This document shows positions 7,248-14,770 of a stretch of 19,741 nt of DNA, in pieces. Position 1 is the first letter of the stretch, and every line of letters begins with the position of its first letter. The notes below the pieces were generated by a model, which had not been told where the DNA came from, did no database searches, and saw only the letters and a program-made list of their open reading frames with translations. The position numbers and the translations under genes were made by a program. The stretch lies in the NCBI GenBank assembly GCA_036393295.1, contig DASWHF010000010.1:1-19741 (forward strand). The letters run 5' to 3'. Source of the stretch: DASWHF01 sp036393295. Lineage in GTDB: Bacteria > Pseudomonadota > Gammaproteobacteria > Acidiferrobacterales > UBA6901.

Positions 7248-7331
7248 GGCAGAGAAAAGAGAAAAGAACAAAGAGAAAAGGAAAAGAGCGAGGGTTTCAC
7301 TTTTCTCTTTTCTCTTTTAACTTGGAACTGA
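7248..7331 (+). repeat. Heptad inverted-repeat element, copy 4 (rpsN-rpsH)
   Basis: GGCAGAGA (7248-7255), four AAAGnnn heptamers (7256-7283), a 13-nt loop (7284-7296), four nnnCTTk heptamers (7297-7324) and a terminal GAACTGA (7325-7331). The last two right-hand units resemble those of copy 1 more than those of copies 2 and 3, so this copy bridges the two variants. A perfect 15-bp pairing is possible between 7251-7265 and 7301-7315. The element starts two nt after the rpsN stop and ends 4 nt before the rpsH ATG. Confidence 0.87.
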
Positions 7332-7335
7332 ATTT

Positions 7336-7731
7336 ATGAGCATGACTGACCCAATCGCCGATATGCTGACCCGCATCCGCAACGGCCAGATGGCCGAGAT
7401 GCTGGCCGTGGACATGCCGGGCTCGCGCATCAAGCAGGCAATCGCCCAGGTGCTGAAGGACGAGGGTTACATCGAGGACTTCAGCCCGAGCCAGGACGGC
7501 AACAAGCCGTTGCTGCACATCCGCCTCAAGTACTACGCCGGCCGGCCGGTGATCGAACGCCTGCAGCGCGTGAGCACGCCCGGCAAGCGCGAGTACCGCG
7601 GCAAGGACGAGCTGCCGACGGTGATCGGCGGGCTGGGCGTCGCGATCGTTTCGACGTCCAAGGGGATCATGACCGACCGTGCCGCCCGCAAGGCGGGCCT
7701 GGGCGGCGAGGTCCTGTGCGTCGTATCGTAA
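7336..7731 (+). CDS. rpsH: 30S ribosomal protein S8
   Basis: S8 binds helix 21 of 16S rRNA and, in E. coli, represses the spc operon. The product is 131 residues (E. coli 130). It starts MSMTDPIADMLTRIRNGQ and ends with the S8 signature STSKGIMTDRAARKAGLGGE. No strong ribosome site precedes it: CTGAA, at the end of the repeat, is all that lies at the right distance. rplF follows after 13 nt. Confidence 0.98.
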   Translation: MSMTDPIADMLTRIRNGQMAEMLAVDMPGSRIKQAIAQVLKDEGYIEDFSPSQDGNKPLLHIRLKYYAGRPVIERLQRVSTPGKREYRGKDELPTVIGGLGVAIVSTSKGIMTDRAARKAGLGGEVLCVVS

Positions 7732-7744
7732 CGAGGAGCTGACC

Positions 7745-8278
7745 GTGTCCAGGGTAGCCAAATATCCGGTCGAGATCCCGAAGGGGGTCGAGACCAACAT
7801 GAATGCCGGCGTGCTGAACGTGAAGGGCCCGAAGGGCCAGCTCAGCTACAGCGTGCACCCGCTGGTCAGGATCGACCAGGAGGGCGCGAGCCTCAAGTTC
7901 GCCGCGGCCGACGCCTCGCCGTTCGCCAACGCGCTGTCGGGCACGGCGCGTGCGCTGGTGAACAACATGGTCCGGGGCGTGAGCACGGGCTTCGAGCGCA
8001 AGCTCACCATCATTGGTGTCGGCTACCGCGCGGCGGTGCAGGGCAAGAAGCTCAACCTGACCCTGGGCTTCTCGCATCCGGTGGTGTACGCCGTGCCGGA
8101 AGGCATCACGGTCGAGACCCCGAGCCAGACCGAGATCGTGGTCAAGGGTGCGGACAAGCAGCTGGTCGGCCAGGTGGCGGCGGAGATCCGCGCCTACCGT
8201 CCGCCCGAGCCCTACAAGGGCAAGGGCGTGCGCTATGCCGACGAGCATGTCGTGAAGAAGGAAGCCAAGAAGAAGTAA
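7745..8278 (+). CDS. rplF: 50S ribosomal protein L6
   Basis: L6 lies near the sarcin-ricin loop and supports elongation-factor binding. The product is 177 residues, as in E. coli, beginning MSRVAKYPVEIPKGV. The C-terminal signature includes QVAAEIRAYRPPEPYKGKGV. The start is GTG at 7745, fixed by homology and by GAGGAG at 7733-7738 with a 6-nt gap; the longer upstream reading overlaps rpsH. The next gene, rplR, is 35 nt downstream. Confidence 0.98.
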   Translation: MSRVAKYPVEIPKGVETNMNAGVLNVKGPKGQLSYSVHPLVRIDQEGASLKFAAADASPFANALSGTARALVNNMVRGVSTGFERKLTIIGVGYRAAVQGKKLNLTLGFSHPVVYAVPEGITVETPSQTEIVVKGADKQLVGQVAAEIRAYRPPEPYKGKGVRYADEHVVKKEAKKK

Positions 8279-8313
8279 TCGTTGGCGACTATGACGAGGT
8301 GGCGGTAGCAACC

Positions 8314-8667
8314 ATGAACAAGCATTCGGCGCGCGATCGGCGCGCAAATCGTACCCGGCGCAAGATCGCCCGTCTGCGGGCGACGCGCCTGACCGTGCAT
8401 CGCACGCCCCGGCACATCTACGCCCAGATCATCGACGTTTCGGGCGGGAAGGTGCTGGCGGCCGCCTCGACCGTGGAGGCCGAGATCCGCAAGGAGCTCA
8501 AGAACGGCGGCAACGCCATCGCGGCCGCGCTGGTCGGCAAGCGCATCGCCGAGAAGGCCAAGGCCTCGGGCGTGACCAAGGTCGCCTTCGACCGCGCCGG
8601 GTTCAAATATCATGGCCGCATCAAGGCGTTGGCGGATGCCGCGCGCGAGAACGGTCTGGAATTCTAG
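8314..8667 (+). CDS. rplR: 50S ribosomal protein L18
   Basis: L18 binds 5S rRNA and attaches it to the central protuberance. The product is 117 residues, the E. coli length, with MNKHSARDRRANRTRRK, VHRTPRHIYAQIID, and the C-terminal FDRAGFKYHGRIKALADAAR. ATG 8314 is chosen by homology; the in-frame GTG at 8299 would fall inside the best ribosome-site match, GAGGTGG at 8295-8301, which then lies 12 nt from the ATG, a long spacing. Confidence 0.96.
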   Translation: MNKHSARDRRANRTRRKIARLRATRLTVHRTPRHIYAQIIDVSGGKVLAAASTVEAEIRKELKNGGNAIAAALVGKRIAEKAKASGVTKVAFDRAGFKYHGRIKALADAARENGLEF

Positions 8668-8678
8668 AGGATAGGCAC

Positions 8679-9185
8679 GTGGCGGATTTCGATAGCGAAG
8701 GGCGTGGAGACAATCTCCAGGAGAAGCTGATCAGCGTGAACCGCGTCGCCAAGGTGGTGAAGGGCGGCCGGCAGTTCGGCTTCGCGGCGCTGACCGTGGT
8801 CGGCGACGGCAACGGCCGCGTCGGCATCGGTCAGGGCAAGGCGCGCGAGGTGCCAGTGGCCGTGCAGAAGGCCATGGACGACGCGCGCCGCAATCTGGTG
8901 CGCGTGAGCCTCAAGAGCGGCACGCTGCACTACGCCGTCAGCGGCCGGCACGGCGCCGCCAAGGTGGTGATGAAGCCGGCCTCGGAAGGTACCGGCGTGA
9001 TCGCCGGGGGCGCGATGCGCGCGGTGTTCGAGGTCGCGGGCGTGCAGAACGTGCTCGCCAAGTGCATCGGCTCGAACAACCCGATCAACGTCGTGCGGGC
9101 CACGCTCAAGGGCCTGCTGTCGATTTCCAACCCGGCCGAGATCGCCGCCAAGCGCGGCAAGAAGGTCGAGGACCTGACGGCTTAA
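8679..9185 (+). CDS. rpsE: 30S ribosomal protein S5
   Basis: S5 contributes to mRNA entry, decoding fidelity and the spectinomycin-sensitive region. The product is 168 residues (E. coli 167). It contains LISVNRVAKVVKGGRQF, the core VVGDGNGRVGIGQGKAREVP and PASEGTGVIAGGAMRAV. The start is GTG, with AGAGG at 8666-8670 giving an 8-nt gap. It is 11 nt from rplR and 10 nt from rpmD. Confidence 0.98.
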   Translation: MADFDSEGRGDNLQEKLISVNRVAKVVKGGRQFGFAALTVVGDGNGRVGIGQGKAREVPVAVQKAMDDARRNLVRVSLKSGTLHYAVSGRHGAAKVVMKPASEGTGVIAGGAMRAVFEVAGVQNVLAKCIGSNNPINVVRATLKGLLSISNPAEIAAKRGKKVEDLTA

Positions 9186-9195
9186 AGGAGCGAAC

Positions 9196-9399
9196 GTGGC
9201 GACCAGCAAGCAATCGACCTCGGGCAAGAAGCTCAAGGTGACCCTGATCAAGAGCCCGTTCGGCACCGGGAAGCGCCACATGGCGACCGTCCGGGGCCTG
9301 GGGCTGCGCCGCATGCACCACACGGTCGAGGTCGAGGACACGCCGGCGGTGCGCGGCATGATCAACAGCATCGCCTACATGGTGAAGTGCGAGGACTAG
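9196..9399 (+). CDS. rpmD: 50S ribosomal protein L30
   Basis: L30 is a small 50S protein found in many but not all bacteria. The product is 67 residues, longer than the 59 in E. coli because of about nine extra N-terminal residues. The core KKLKVTLIKSPFGTGKRHMA and the conserved GLGLRRMHHTVEVEDTPAVR identify it. The GTG start has a strong AAAGGAG site at 9184-9190, spacing 5, so the extension appears genuine. rplO begins 5 nt after the stop. Confidence 0.96.
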   Translation: MATSKQSTSGKKLKVTLIKSPFGTGKRHMATVRGLGLRRMHHTVEVEDTPAVRGMINSIAYMVKCED

Positions 9400-9404
9400 T
9401 CACG

Positions 9405-9839
9405 ATGCGCCTCAATACATTGAAGCCGGGACGCGGCGCCAAACAGTCCGCCAAGCGCCTCGGGCGCGGTGGCGGCTCGGGCCTGGGCAAGACCGCGGGC
9501 CGCGGCCACAAGGGCCAGCATGCCCGCGCCGGCGGTTTTCACAAGGTCGGGTTCGAGGGCGGCCAGATGCCGCTGCAGCGGCGCCTGCCGAAGCGCGGCT
9601 TCCGCTCGCCGCTGAAGGGCGACACCGCCCAGGTACGGCTCGGCGAGCTCGGCAAGCTGGATGCCGCGGTGATCGATCTCGCGGCGCTGAAGGCGGCCAA
9701 TATCGTTCCGGCCGAGGCCAAGCGCGCCAAGGTGTTCCTGTCGGGCAAGCTCGATAAGGCGGTCACCCTGCGCGGCATTGCCGTGACCCAGGGCGCGGCG
9801 GCGGCGATCACCCAGGCCGGCGGTACGGTCGAAAGCTGA
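9405..9839 (+). CDS. rplO: 50S ribosomal protein L15
   Basis: L15 is a late assembly protein with a long extension through 23S rRNA. The product is 144 residues, equal to E. coli, starting MRLNTLKPGRGAKQSAKRLG, then a Gly/Arg-rich segment GLGKTAGRGHKGQHARAGG and GFEGGQMPLQRRLPKRGF. ATG 9405 is preferred over the earlier in-frame start at 9387 that overlaps rpmD. Its TGA stop shares a base with the secY start (TGATG). Confidence 0.98.
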   Translation: MRLNTLKPGRGAKQSAKRLGRGGGSGLGKTAGRGHKGQHARAGGFHKVGFEGGQMPLQRRLPKRGFRSPLKGDTAQVRLGELGKLDAAVIDLAALKAANIVPAEAKRAKVFLSGKLDKAVTLRGIAVTQGAAAAITQAGGTVES

Positions 9840-11197
9840 TGGCGCTCGCGGACGCCCGTGCCGCCGCCAAGTCCGGCATGTTCGGCGGCGGCAAGCTCAC
9901 CGACCTGAAGCAGCGCATTTTTTTCGTGCTGGCGGCCCTGGTCGTGTTCCGGATCGGGGCGCATGTGCCGGTGCCGGGGATCAACCCGGACGCGCTGGCC
10001 GAGATGTTCAACCAGCTGCAGGGATCGATCGTCGGGCTGTTCAACATGTTCTCGGGTGGCGCGCTGGAGCGCTTCTCGGTGCTGGCGCTGGGCGTGATGC
10101 CCTATATCTCGGCGTCGATCATCATGCAGCTGATGACGGCGGTGGTGCCGACGCTGGAGCAGCTGAAGAAGGAAGGCGAGGCCGGGCGCCGCAAGATCAC
10201 GCAGTACACGCGCTACGGCACGGTGGTGCTGGCGGTGTTCCAGGCCTTGGGGATAGCCATCGCCCTGGAGAGCCAGCAGGCCGGCGGCATGCAGGTGGTG
10301 ATCAGCCCGGGGCTGCAGTTCAAGCTGATCACGGTGGTGACGCTGGTGACCGGCACGATGTTCCTGGTGTGGCTGGGCGAGCAGATGACCGAGCGCGGCA
10401 TCGGCAACGGCATCTCGCTGATCATCTTCGCCGGCATCGTGGCCGGGCTGCCGAGCGCGATCGGCGGCACGCTGGAGCTGGCGCGCACGGGCTCGTTCAA
10501 CCCGCTGTTCGTGCTGCTGCTGTTCGTGATCGCGGTGGCGGTGACCGGGTTCGTGGTGTTCATGGAGCGCGGCCAGCGGCGCATCACGGTGAATTACGCC
10601 AAGCGCCAGCAGGGGCGGAAGATGTTCGCCGGGCAGACCAGCCATCTGCCGCTGAAGGTCAACATGGCGGGCGTGATCCCGCCGATCTTCGCGTCCAGCC
10701 TGATCCTGTTTCCGGCCACGGTCGGCAGCTGGTTCGGCCAGGCCGAGGGCATGGGCTGGTTGCGCGACCTGTCGACGACGCTGTCGCCGGGCCAGCCGAT
10801 TTACGTGGTGTTGTATTCGGGGCTGATCCTGTTTTTCTGCTTCTTCTATACGGCGTTGATGTTCAACCCGAAGGAGACGGCGGACAACCTGAAGAAGTCG
10901 GGCGCCTTCATCCCCGGCATCCGGCCCGGCGAGCAGAGCGCCAAGTACATCGACGGGGTGATGTCGCGGCTGACCCTGGCGGGCGGCTTGTACGTGACGC
11001 TGGTGTGCCTGCTGCCAGAGTTTCTGATCGTGAAGTACAACGTGCCGTTCTATTTCGGCGGCACGTCGCTCTTGATCATCGTGGTGGTGTGCATGGACTT
11101 CATGGCCCAGATCCAGGCGCATCTGATGTCGCACCAGTACGAGAGCCTGCTGAAGAAGGCGAATTTGACGGGCGGCGGGATGGGTATCCCGCGCTAA
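9839..11197 (+). CDS. secY: Protein translocase channel subunit SecY
   Basis: SecY is the pore of the SecYEG inner-membrane translocon. The product is 452 residues (E. coli 443), with ten hydrophobic segments expected and visible. The first follows LTDLKQRIFFVLAALVVFRI; the early periplasmic loop has GAHVPVPGIN. The cytosolic loop FIPGIRPGEQSAKYIDGVM includes the Arg equivalent to E. coli Arg357, essential for SecA-driven export, and the C-terminus has VPFYFGGTSLLI and HQYESLLKKANL. Its start overlaps rplO by one base. A 693-codon antisense reading across it is a coding shadow. Confidence 0.98.
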   Translation: MALADARAAAKSGMFGGGKLTDLKQRIFFVLAALVVFRIGAHVPVPGINPDALAEMFNQLQGSIVGLFNMFSGGALERFSVLALGVMPYISASIIMQLMTAVVPTLEQLKKEGEAGRRKITQYTRYGTVVLAVFQALGIAIALESQQAGGMQVVISPGLQFKLITVVTLVTGTMFLVWLGEQMTERGIGNGISLIIFAGIVAGLPSAIGGTLELARTGSFNPLFVLLLFVIAVAVTGFVVFMERGQRRITVNYAKRQQGRKMFAGQTSHLPLKVNMAGVIPPIFASSLILFPATVGSWFGQAEGMGWLRDLSTTLSPGQPIYVVLYSGLILFFCFFYTALMFNPKETADNLKKSGAFIPGIRPGEQSAKYIDGVMSRLTLAGGLYVTLVCLLPEFLIVKYNVPFYFGGTSLLIIVVVCMDFMAQIQAHLMSHQYESLLKKANLTGGGMGIPR

Positions 11198-11232
11198 CCG
11201 GGCACGGGGCGGCATGCCTCGTTCACGCAGCC

Positions 11233-11255
11233 GTAGACGCGCCTTCCAGGCGCGC
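11233..11255 (+). repeat. Solitary REP hairpin between secY and rpmJ
   Basis: GTAG at 11233-11236 precedes a 6-bp hairpin (11238-11243 with 11249-11254) whose loop is TTCCA, the same loop as the REP at 60-82. Relative to that copy two stem base pairs differ, and both arms changed together, so pairing is kept. It lies in a 123-nt gap (11198-11320) that otherwise holds only a weak 5-bp stem (11280-11284 with 11292-11296). Confidence 0.65.
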
Positions 11256-11320
11256 ACCCGAAGCAAGCGTTCCGCGCTGCCGGTGATCCGTACCGGGGCG
11301 CCCGAAAGAGGTGCAGGAAA

Positions 11321-11434
11321 ATGAAAGTAAGAGCATCGGTGAAGAAGTTGTGCCGCAACTGCAAGGTCGTGCGGCGCAAGGGCGTGGTCCGGATCATCTG
11401 TTCCGATCCGCGCCACAAGCAGCGCCAGGGCTGA
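11321..11434 (+). CDS. rpmJ: 50S ribosomal protein L36, zinc-binding form
   Basis: L36 is the smallest 50S protein and binds 23S rRNA. The product is 37 residues, starting MKVRASVKKLCRNCKVV and ending PRHKQRQG. The zinc ligands Cys11, Cys14, Cys27 and His32 are all present, making this the C+ form. AGAGGTG at 11307-11313 is a good ribosome site with 7-nt spacing. As in E. coli it is the last gene of the spc block; a candidate promoter follows. Confidence 0.97.
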   Translation: MKVRASVKKLCRNCKVVRRKGVVRIICSDPRHKQRQG

Positions 11435-11453
11435 GGCCCGGGCCGGTAGGCGG

Positions 11454-11482
11454 TTGATTTTTCGGCGGAATACCAGTAAAGT
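11454..11482 (+). promoter_or_regulatory. Candidate alpha operon promoter
   Basis: TTGATT at 11454-11459 and TAAAGT at 11477-11482 are separated by the optimal 17 nt. The pair lies in the 90-nt rpmJ-rpsM gap, where E. coli has its alpha promoter. A perfect 6-bp hairpin with a TTTT loop (11483-11488 with 11493-11498) begins right after the -10 box, so only its right half would be transcribed. From a start near 11489 the leader would be about 36 nt, too short for the S4-binding pseudoknot of E. coli. Confidence 0.55.
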
Positions 11483-11524
11483 CACGCGTTTTCGCGTGGG
11501 AAAGCGTGGGGTTGGGAGAAGCGT

Positions 11525-11881
11525 ATGGCGCGTATAGCAGGCATCAACATACCGAATCACAAGCACGTCGAGATCGCGCTGACCTCGATCTACGGCATCG
11601 GCCGGCCGCGCGCGCAGCACATCTGCGCCACCGCCGGAGTGCCCAGCACGACCAAGGTCAAGGACCTGACCGAGGCCGAGGTCGACAAGCTGCGCATCGA
11701 GGTCGGCAAGTTCACGGTCGAGGGCGACCTGCGGCGCGCGGTGTCAATGAACATCAAGCGCCTCATGGACCTCGGCACCTATCGCGGCCTGCGTCACCGC
11801 CGCGGTCTGCCGGTGCGCGGTCAGCGCACCCGCACCAACGCCCGCACCCGCAAGGGACCGCGTAAGGCGATCCGCAAGTAA
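11525..11881 (+). CDS. rpsM: 30S ribosomal protein S13
   Basis: S13 sits in the 30S head and forms intersubunit bridges B1a/B1b. The product is 118 residues, as in E. coli. It begins MARIAGINIPNHKHVEIALT, has the helix-hairpin-like IYGIGRPRAQHIC and the C-terminal GLRHRRGLPVRGQRTRTNAR. GGGAG at 11514-11518, spacing 6, supports ATG 11525. First gene of the alpha block; rpsK follows after 23 nt. Confidence 0.98.
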   Translation: MARIAGINIPNHKHVEIALTSIYGIGRPRAQHICATAGVPSTTKVKDLTEAEVDKLRIEVGKFTVEGDLRRAVSMNIKRLMDLGTYRGLRHRRGLPVRGQRTRTNARTRKGPRKAIRK

Positions 11882-11904
11882 GCGACCCGATAAGAGACGA
11901 ACAT

Positions 11905-12312
11905 ATGGCCAATCCGAGCAGCACCGCCTCTCCCGCCGCCAAGGCGAAGAAGCGCGTCAAGAAGAGCGTCTCCGAGGGCATCGCCCACGTCCACGCGTCG
12001 TTCAACAACACCATCATCACCATCACCGACCGTCAGGGCAATGTCCTGACCTGGGCGACCGCCGGCGGCGCGGGCTTCAAGGGCTCGCGCAAGAGCACGC
12101 CGTTCGCCGCGCAGGTGGCGTCGGACAAGGCCGGGCGCGCCGCGCAGGAATTCGGCGTGAAGAGCCTGGAAGTGAAGGTCAAGGGTCCGGGGCCGGGCCG
12201 CGATTCCGCGGTGCGCGCGCTGCACGCCCTGGGTTATGAAATCAGCAACATCATCGACGTGACGCCGATCCCGCACAACGGTTGCCGCCCTGCCAAGCGG
12301 CGTCGTGTCTGA
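11905..12312 (+). CDS. rpsK: 30S ribosomal protein S11
   Basis: S11 forms part of the platform that cradles the mRNA at the E site. The product is 135 residues (E. coli 129); the extra residues are a Ser/Ala/Lys-rich N-terminal leader. The core HVHASFNNTIITITDRQGN, AGGAGFKGSRKSTPFAAQ, GPGPGRDSAVRAL and the C-terminal PIPHNGCRPAKRRRV are typical. The ribosome site is weak (GAGA near 11894). Confidence 0.98.
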   Translation: MANPSSTASPAAKAKKRVKKSVSEGIAHVHASFNNTIITITDRQGNVLTWATAGGAGFKGSRKSTPFAAQVASDKAGRAAQEFGVKSLEVKVKGPGPGRDSAVRALHALGYEISNIIDVTPIPHNGCRPAKRRRV

Positions 12313-12336
12313 TCGGAACCGAAGAGCGGAGAGTCC

Positions 12337-12963
12337 ATGGCGCGTTATACCGATTCCAAATGCCGTCAGTGCCGGCGCGAAGGCGGCAAGCTGTTCCTGA
12401 AGGGCGAGAAGTGCTTCACTGACAAGTGTCCGGTGGAGAAGCGCACCTATCCGCCCGGCCAGCACGGCCAGCGGCGCAGCCGCTCGTCCGATTATGGCAC
12501 CCAGCTGCGCGAGAAGCAGAAGCTGCGCCGGATCTACGGGATCCTGGAACGGCAGTTCGCGAACTATTATACCGAGGCGGCGCGCCGCAAGGATTCGACC
12601 GGCGACACGCTGCTCAAGCTGCTCGAGAGCCGGCTCGACAACGTAGTATTCCGCATGGGCTTCGGCGTGTCGCGTTCCGAGGCGCGCCAGCTGGTGCGTC
12701 ATAACGGCATCACGGTGAACGGCAAGCGCACCAATATCCCGTCGTTCCAGGTGCGCCCGAACGACGTGATCGAGGTGACCGGCAAGGCCAAGGAGCAGCT
12801 GCGCATCAAGGCCGCCCTCGAGGCCGCCGAGCAGCGCGGTCTGCCGGAGTGGGTCGAGGTCGACAGCAAGGCCCTGAAGGGCACCTTCAAGGCGGTCCCG
12901 GAGCGCAGCGACCTGCCGCCGGATATCAACGAGCACCTGGTCGTCGCGCTGTACTCCAAGTAA
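12337..12963 (+). CDS. rpsD: 30S ribosomal protein S4, four-cysteine zinc form
   Basis: S4 is a primary 16S rRNA binder that nucleates 30S assembly and influences decoding fidelity. The product is 208 residues (E. coli 206). Cys9, Cys12, Cys26 and Cys31 give the C-x2-C-x13-C-x4-C spacing of the zinc-binding S4 of Thermus and Bacillus; E. coli S4 has lost this set. The S4 RNA-binding domain SRLDNVVFRMGFGVSRSEAR and RQLVRHNGITVNGKR follows from about residue 90. The start is preceded by GGAG at 12328-12331. Confidence 0.98.
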   Translation: MARYTDSKCRQCRREGGKLFLKGEKCFTDKCPVEKRTYPPGQHGQRRSRSSDYGTQLREKQKLRRIYGILERQFANYYTEAARRKDSTGDTLLKLLESRLDNVVFRMGFGVSRSEARQLVRHNGITVNGKRTNIPSFQVRPNDVIEVTGKAKEQLRIKAALEAAEQRGLPEWVEVDSKALKGTFKAVPERSDLPPDINEHLVVALYSK

Positions 12964-12990
12964 CGGAGCGGATTCACACGAGGATAGTTT

Positions 12991-13995
12991 ATGCAGAGCT
13001 CTGCCACGGAATTTCTCAAGCCGCGCCTGGTCGACGTCCAGACCCTGGGACCGATGCGCGCCAAGATCACCCTGGAGCCGCTCGAGCGCGGCTTCGGTTA
13101 CACCTTGGGTAACGCCCTGCGCCGCATCCTGCTGTCGTCCATGCCGGGCTGCGCAATCACCGAGGTCAGGATCGAGGGCGTGCTGCACGAGTACTCGACG
13201 GTCGAGGGCGTGCAGGAGGATGTCATCGAGATCCTGCTCAATCTCAAATCGCTGGCGCTGCGCATGCACGGCACGCGCGCCGAGACCACGCTCAAGCTGA
13301 ACAAGAAGGGACCGGGGCGCGTGACCGCCGCCGACATCGTCCTGGATCAGGACGTCGAGGTGGTGGATCCGAACCACCTGATCGCGACGCTGACCAAGAC
13401 CGGCTCGCTCGACATGGAGATGCGCATCGCGCGCGGCCGCGGCTACCAGCCGGTGCTGGCACGTCCCGCCGACGAGAACCGCAGCATCGGCGTCATGCAG
13501 CTGGACGCGTCGTTCAGCCCGATCCGGCGCGTGTCCTATACCGTCGAGAACGCGCGCGTCGAGCAGCGCACCGACCTGGACAAGCTGGTGCTGGACATCG
13601 AGACGAACGGCGCCATCGATCCGGAAGAGGCGGTGCGCCGCGCGGCCAACATCCTTCAGGACCAGATCTCGATCTTCGTCGATCTCAAGAGCCCGGAGGC
13701 CAAGGCCATCGAGTCGCCGGAGCCGAACATCAACCCGCTGCTGCTGCGGCCGGTCGACGACCTGGAGCTGACGGTGCGTTCGGCCAATTGCCTGAAGGCC
13801 GAGAACATCTTCTACATCGGCGACCTGGTGCAGCGCACCGAGGTCGAGCTGCTCAAGACGCCGAACCTCGGCAAGAAGTCGCTCACCGAGATCAAGGATG
13901 TGCTGGCCACCCACCAGCTGTCGCTGGGCATGAAGCTGGAGAACTGGCCGCCGGCGTCGCTCAAGGGCAAGCTGCCGGAGAAGGAGTCGGCGTGA
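12991..13995 (+). CDS. rpoA: RNA polymerase alpha subunit
   Basis: RpoA dimerises to start RNA polymerase assembly, and its C-terminal domain contacts UP elements and activators. The product is 334 residues (E. coli 329). The N-terminal domain has GFGYTLGNALRRILLSSMPG. The C-terminal domain has VDDLELTVRSANCLKAENI with Arg263 corresponding to E. coli Arg265, the key DNA-contact residue, then TPNLGKKSLTEIKDVL. GAGGA at 12980-12984, spacing 6, sets the start. A 205-nt repeat-bearing gap separates it from rplQ. Confidence 0.98.
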   Translation: MQSSATEFLKPRLVDVQTLGPMRAKITLEPLERGFGYTLGNALRRILLSSMPGCAITEVRIEGVLHEYSTVEGVQEDVIEILLNLKSLALRMHGTRAETTLKLNKKGPGRVTAADIVLDQDVEVVDPNHLIATLTKTGSLDMEMRIARGRGYQPVLARPADENRSIGVMQLDASFSPIRRVSYTVENARVEQRTDLDKLVLDIETNGAIDPEEAVRRAANILQDQISIFVDLKSPEAKAIESPEPNINPLLLRPVDDLELTVRSANCLKAENIFYIGDLVQRTEVELLKTPNLGKKSLTEIKDVLATHQLSLGMKLENWPPASLKGKLPEKESA

Positions 13996-14043
13996 GTGGG
14001 CGCCCGCTCTGGCACCGTCGCTGATTTCGACGCTGCTGTTTTG

Positions 14044-14171
14044 TAGCCACGGGGGGCACGGGGGACACGGGGAAGAGCGAAAAGATATGTGTTATTGGAA
14101 CTTAAGGCCGGGTATCGGTCGGTTGAACCAACAAACGATTTTCCCCGTGGTCCCCGTGTCCCCCGTGGCTA
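14044..14171 (+). repeat. Nonamer inverted-repeat element (rpoA-rplQ)
   Basis: The left arm (14044-14074) is TAGC followed by three tandem nonamers of form CACGGGGnn. The right arm (14141-14171) is three nonamers nnCCCCGTG followed by GCTA. The arms match at 28 of 31 positions when one is reverse-complemented and enclose a 66-nt, AT-richer centre. The layout resembles the heptad elements in the S10 and spc blocks but with a 9-nt period. It fills most of the 13996-14200 gap; the rest (13996-14043) shows nothing I recognise. The ribosome site of rplQ, AGAGG at 14187-14191, lies outside. Confidence 0.85.
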
Positions 14172-14200
14172 ACGGAAATATTATTCAGAGGTCTTAAGCC

Positions 14201-14743
14201 ATGCGTCACCACAAGAGCGGCCGTAAACTCAACCGCACCAGCAGCCACCGCGAGGCGCTGTTCAAGAACATGGCCGCGTCGCTGATCCGCCACGAGCAGA
14301 TCAAGACCACGCTGCCGAAGGCCAAGGAGCTGCGCCGCGTCGCCGAGCCGCTGATCACGCTGGCCAAGACCTCGAGTGTCGCCAACCGCCGCCTGGCCTA
14401 TGCCCGGCTGCGCGACCGCGAGGCGGTCGGCAAGTTGTTCGACGAGCTGGGCGTGCGCTACAAGGATCGTCCGGGCGGTTATCTGCGCATCCTGAAGTTC
14501 GGCTTCCGGACCGGCGACACCGCGCCGATGGCGCTGGTGCAGCTGGTCGATCGCCCGGAGGGCGGTGTCGCCCAGGCCGGTGAGACCGCTGCGGCCGAGG
14601 CTGACGCCGGAACCAAGCCGGTCAAGAAGAAGGCCGCCGCCAAGCCAAAGGCGGCCAAGAAGGCCGCCACGCCAAAGGCTGCCAAGCCCAAGGTGGCGAA
14701 GAAATCCGCGAAAGCGAAAAAGGCCGACGCCGACGCGGAATAG
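14201..14743 (+). CDS. rplQ: 50S ribosomal protein L17 with lysine/alanine/proline-rich tail
   Basis: L17 is a 50S protein placed near the tunnel exit. The product is 180 residues, against 127 in E. coli. The core (about 1-118) is canonical: MRHHKSGRKLNRTSSHREAL, ASLIRHEQIKTTLPKAKELR and the C-terminal core GGYLRILKFGFRTGDTAPMA. Residues from about 120 on form a tail of Lys, Ala and Pro ending in acidic residues, similar in style to the shorter tail on L22 here. Last gene of the alpha block; an intrinsic terminator lies 28 nt downstream. Confidence 0.97.
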   Translation: MRHHKSGRKLNRTSSHREALFKNMAASLIRHEQIKTTLPKAKELRRVAEPLITLAKTSSVANRRLAYARLRDREAVGKLFDELGVRYKDRPGGYLRILKFGFRTGDTAPMALVQLVDRPEGGVAQAGETAAAEADAGTKPVKKKAAAKPKAAKKAATPKAAKPKVAKKSAKAKKADADAE

Positions 14744-14770
14744 GTGTCGCGTCGTCCCGATGTTGTCGAG

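Noticed and set aside
9539..11620. 693-codon open reading frame on the minus strand opposite rplO and secY
   Set aside because: It is antisense to strongly conserved genes, is rich in His, Arg, Gln and Ala as expected from GC-rich shadows, and crosses gene boundaries.
11821..13914. 697-codon open reading frame on the minus strand opposite rpsM to rpoA
   Set aside because: Spans four real gene regions in antisense with shadow composition and no recognisable domain.
5027..14107. 11-nt match GGAACTTAAGG shared by the rplP-rpmC gap (5027-5037) and the rpoA-rplQ gap (14097-14107)
   Set aside because: No wider similarity around either copy and no shared position relative to genes; likely coincidence.
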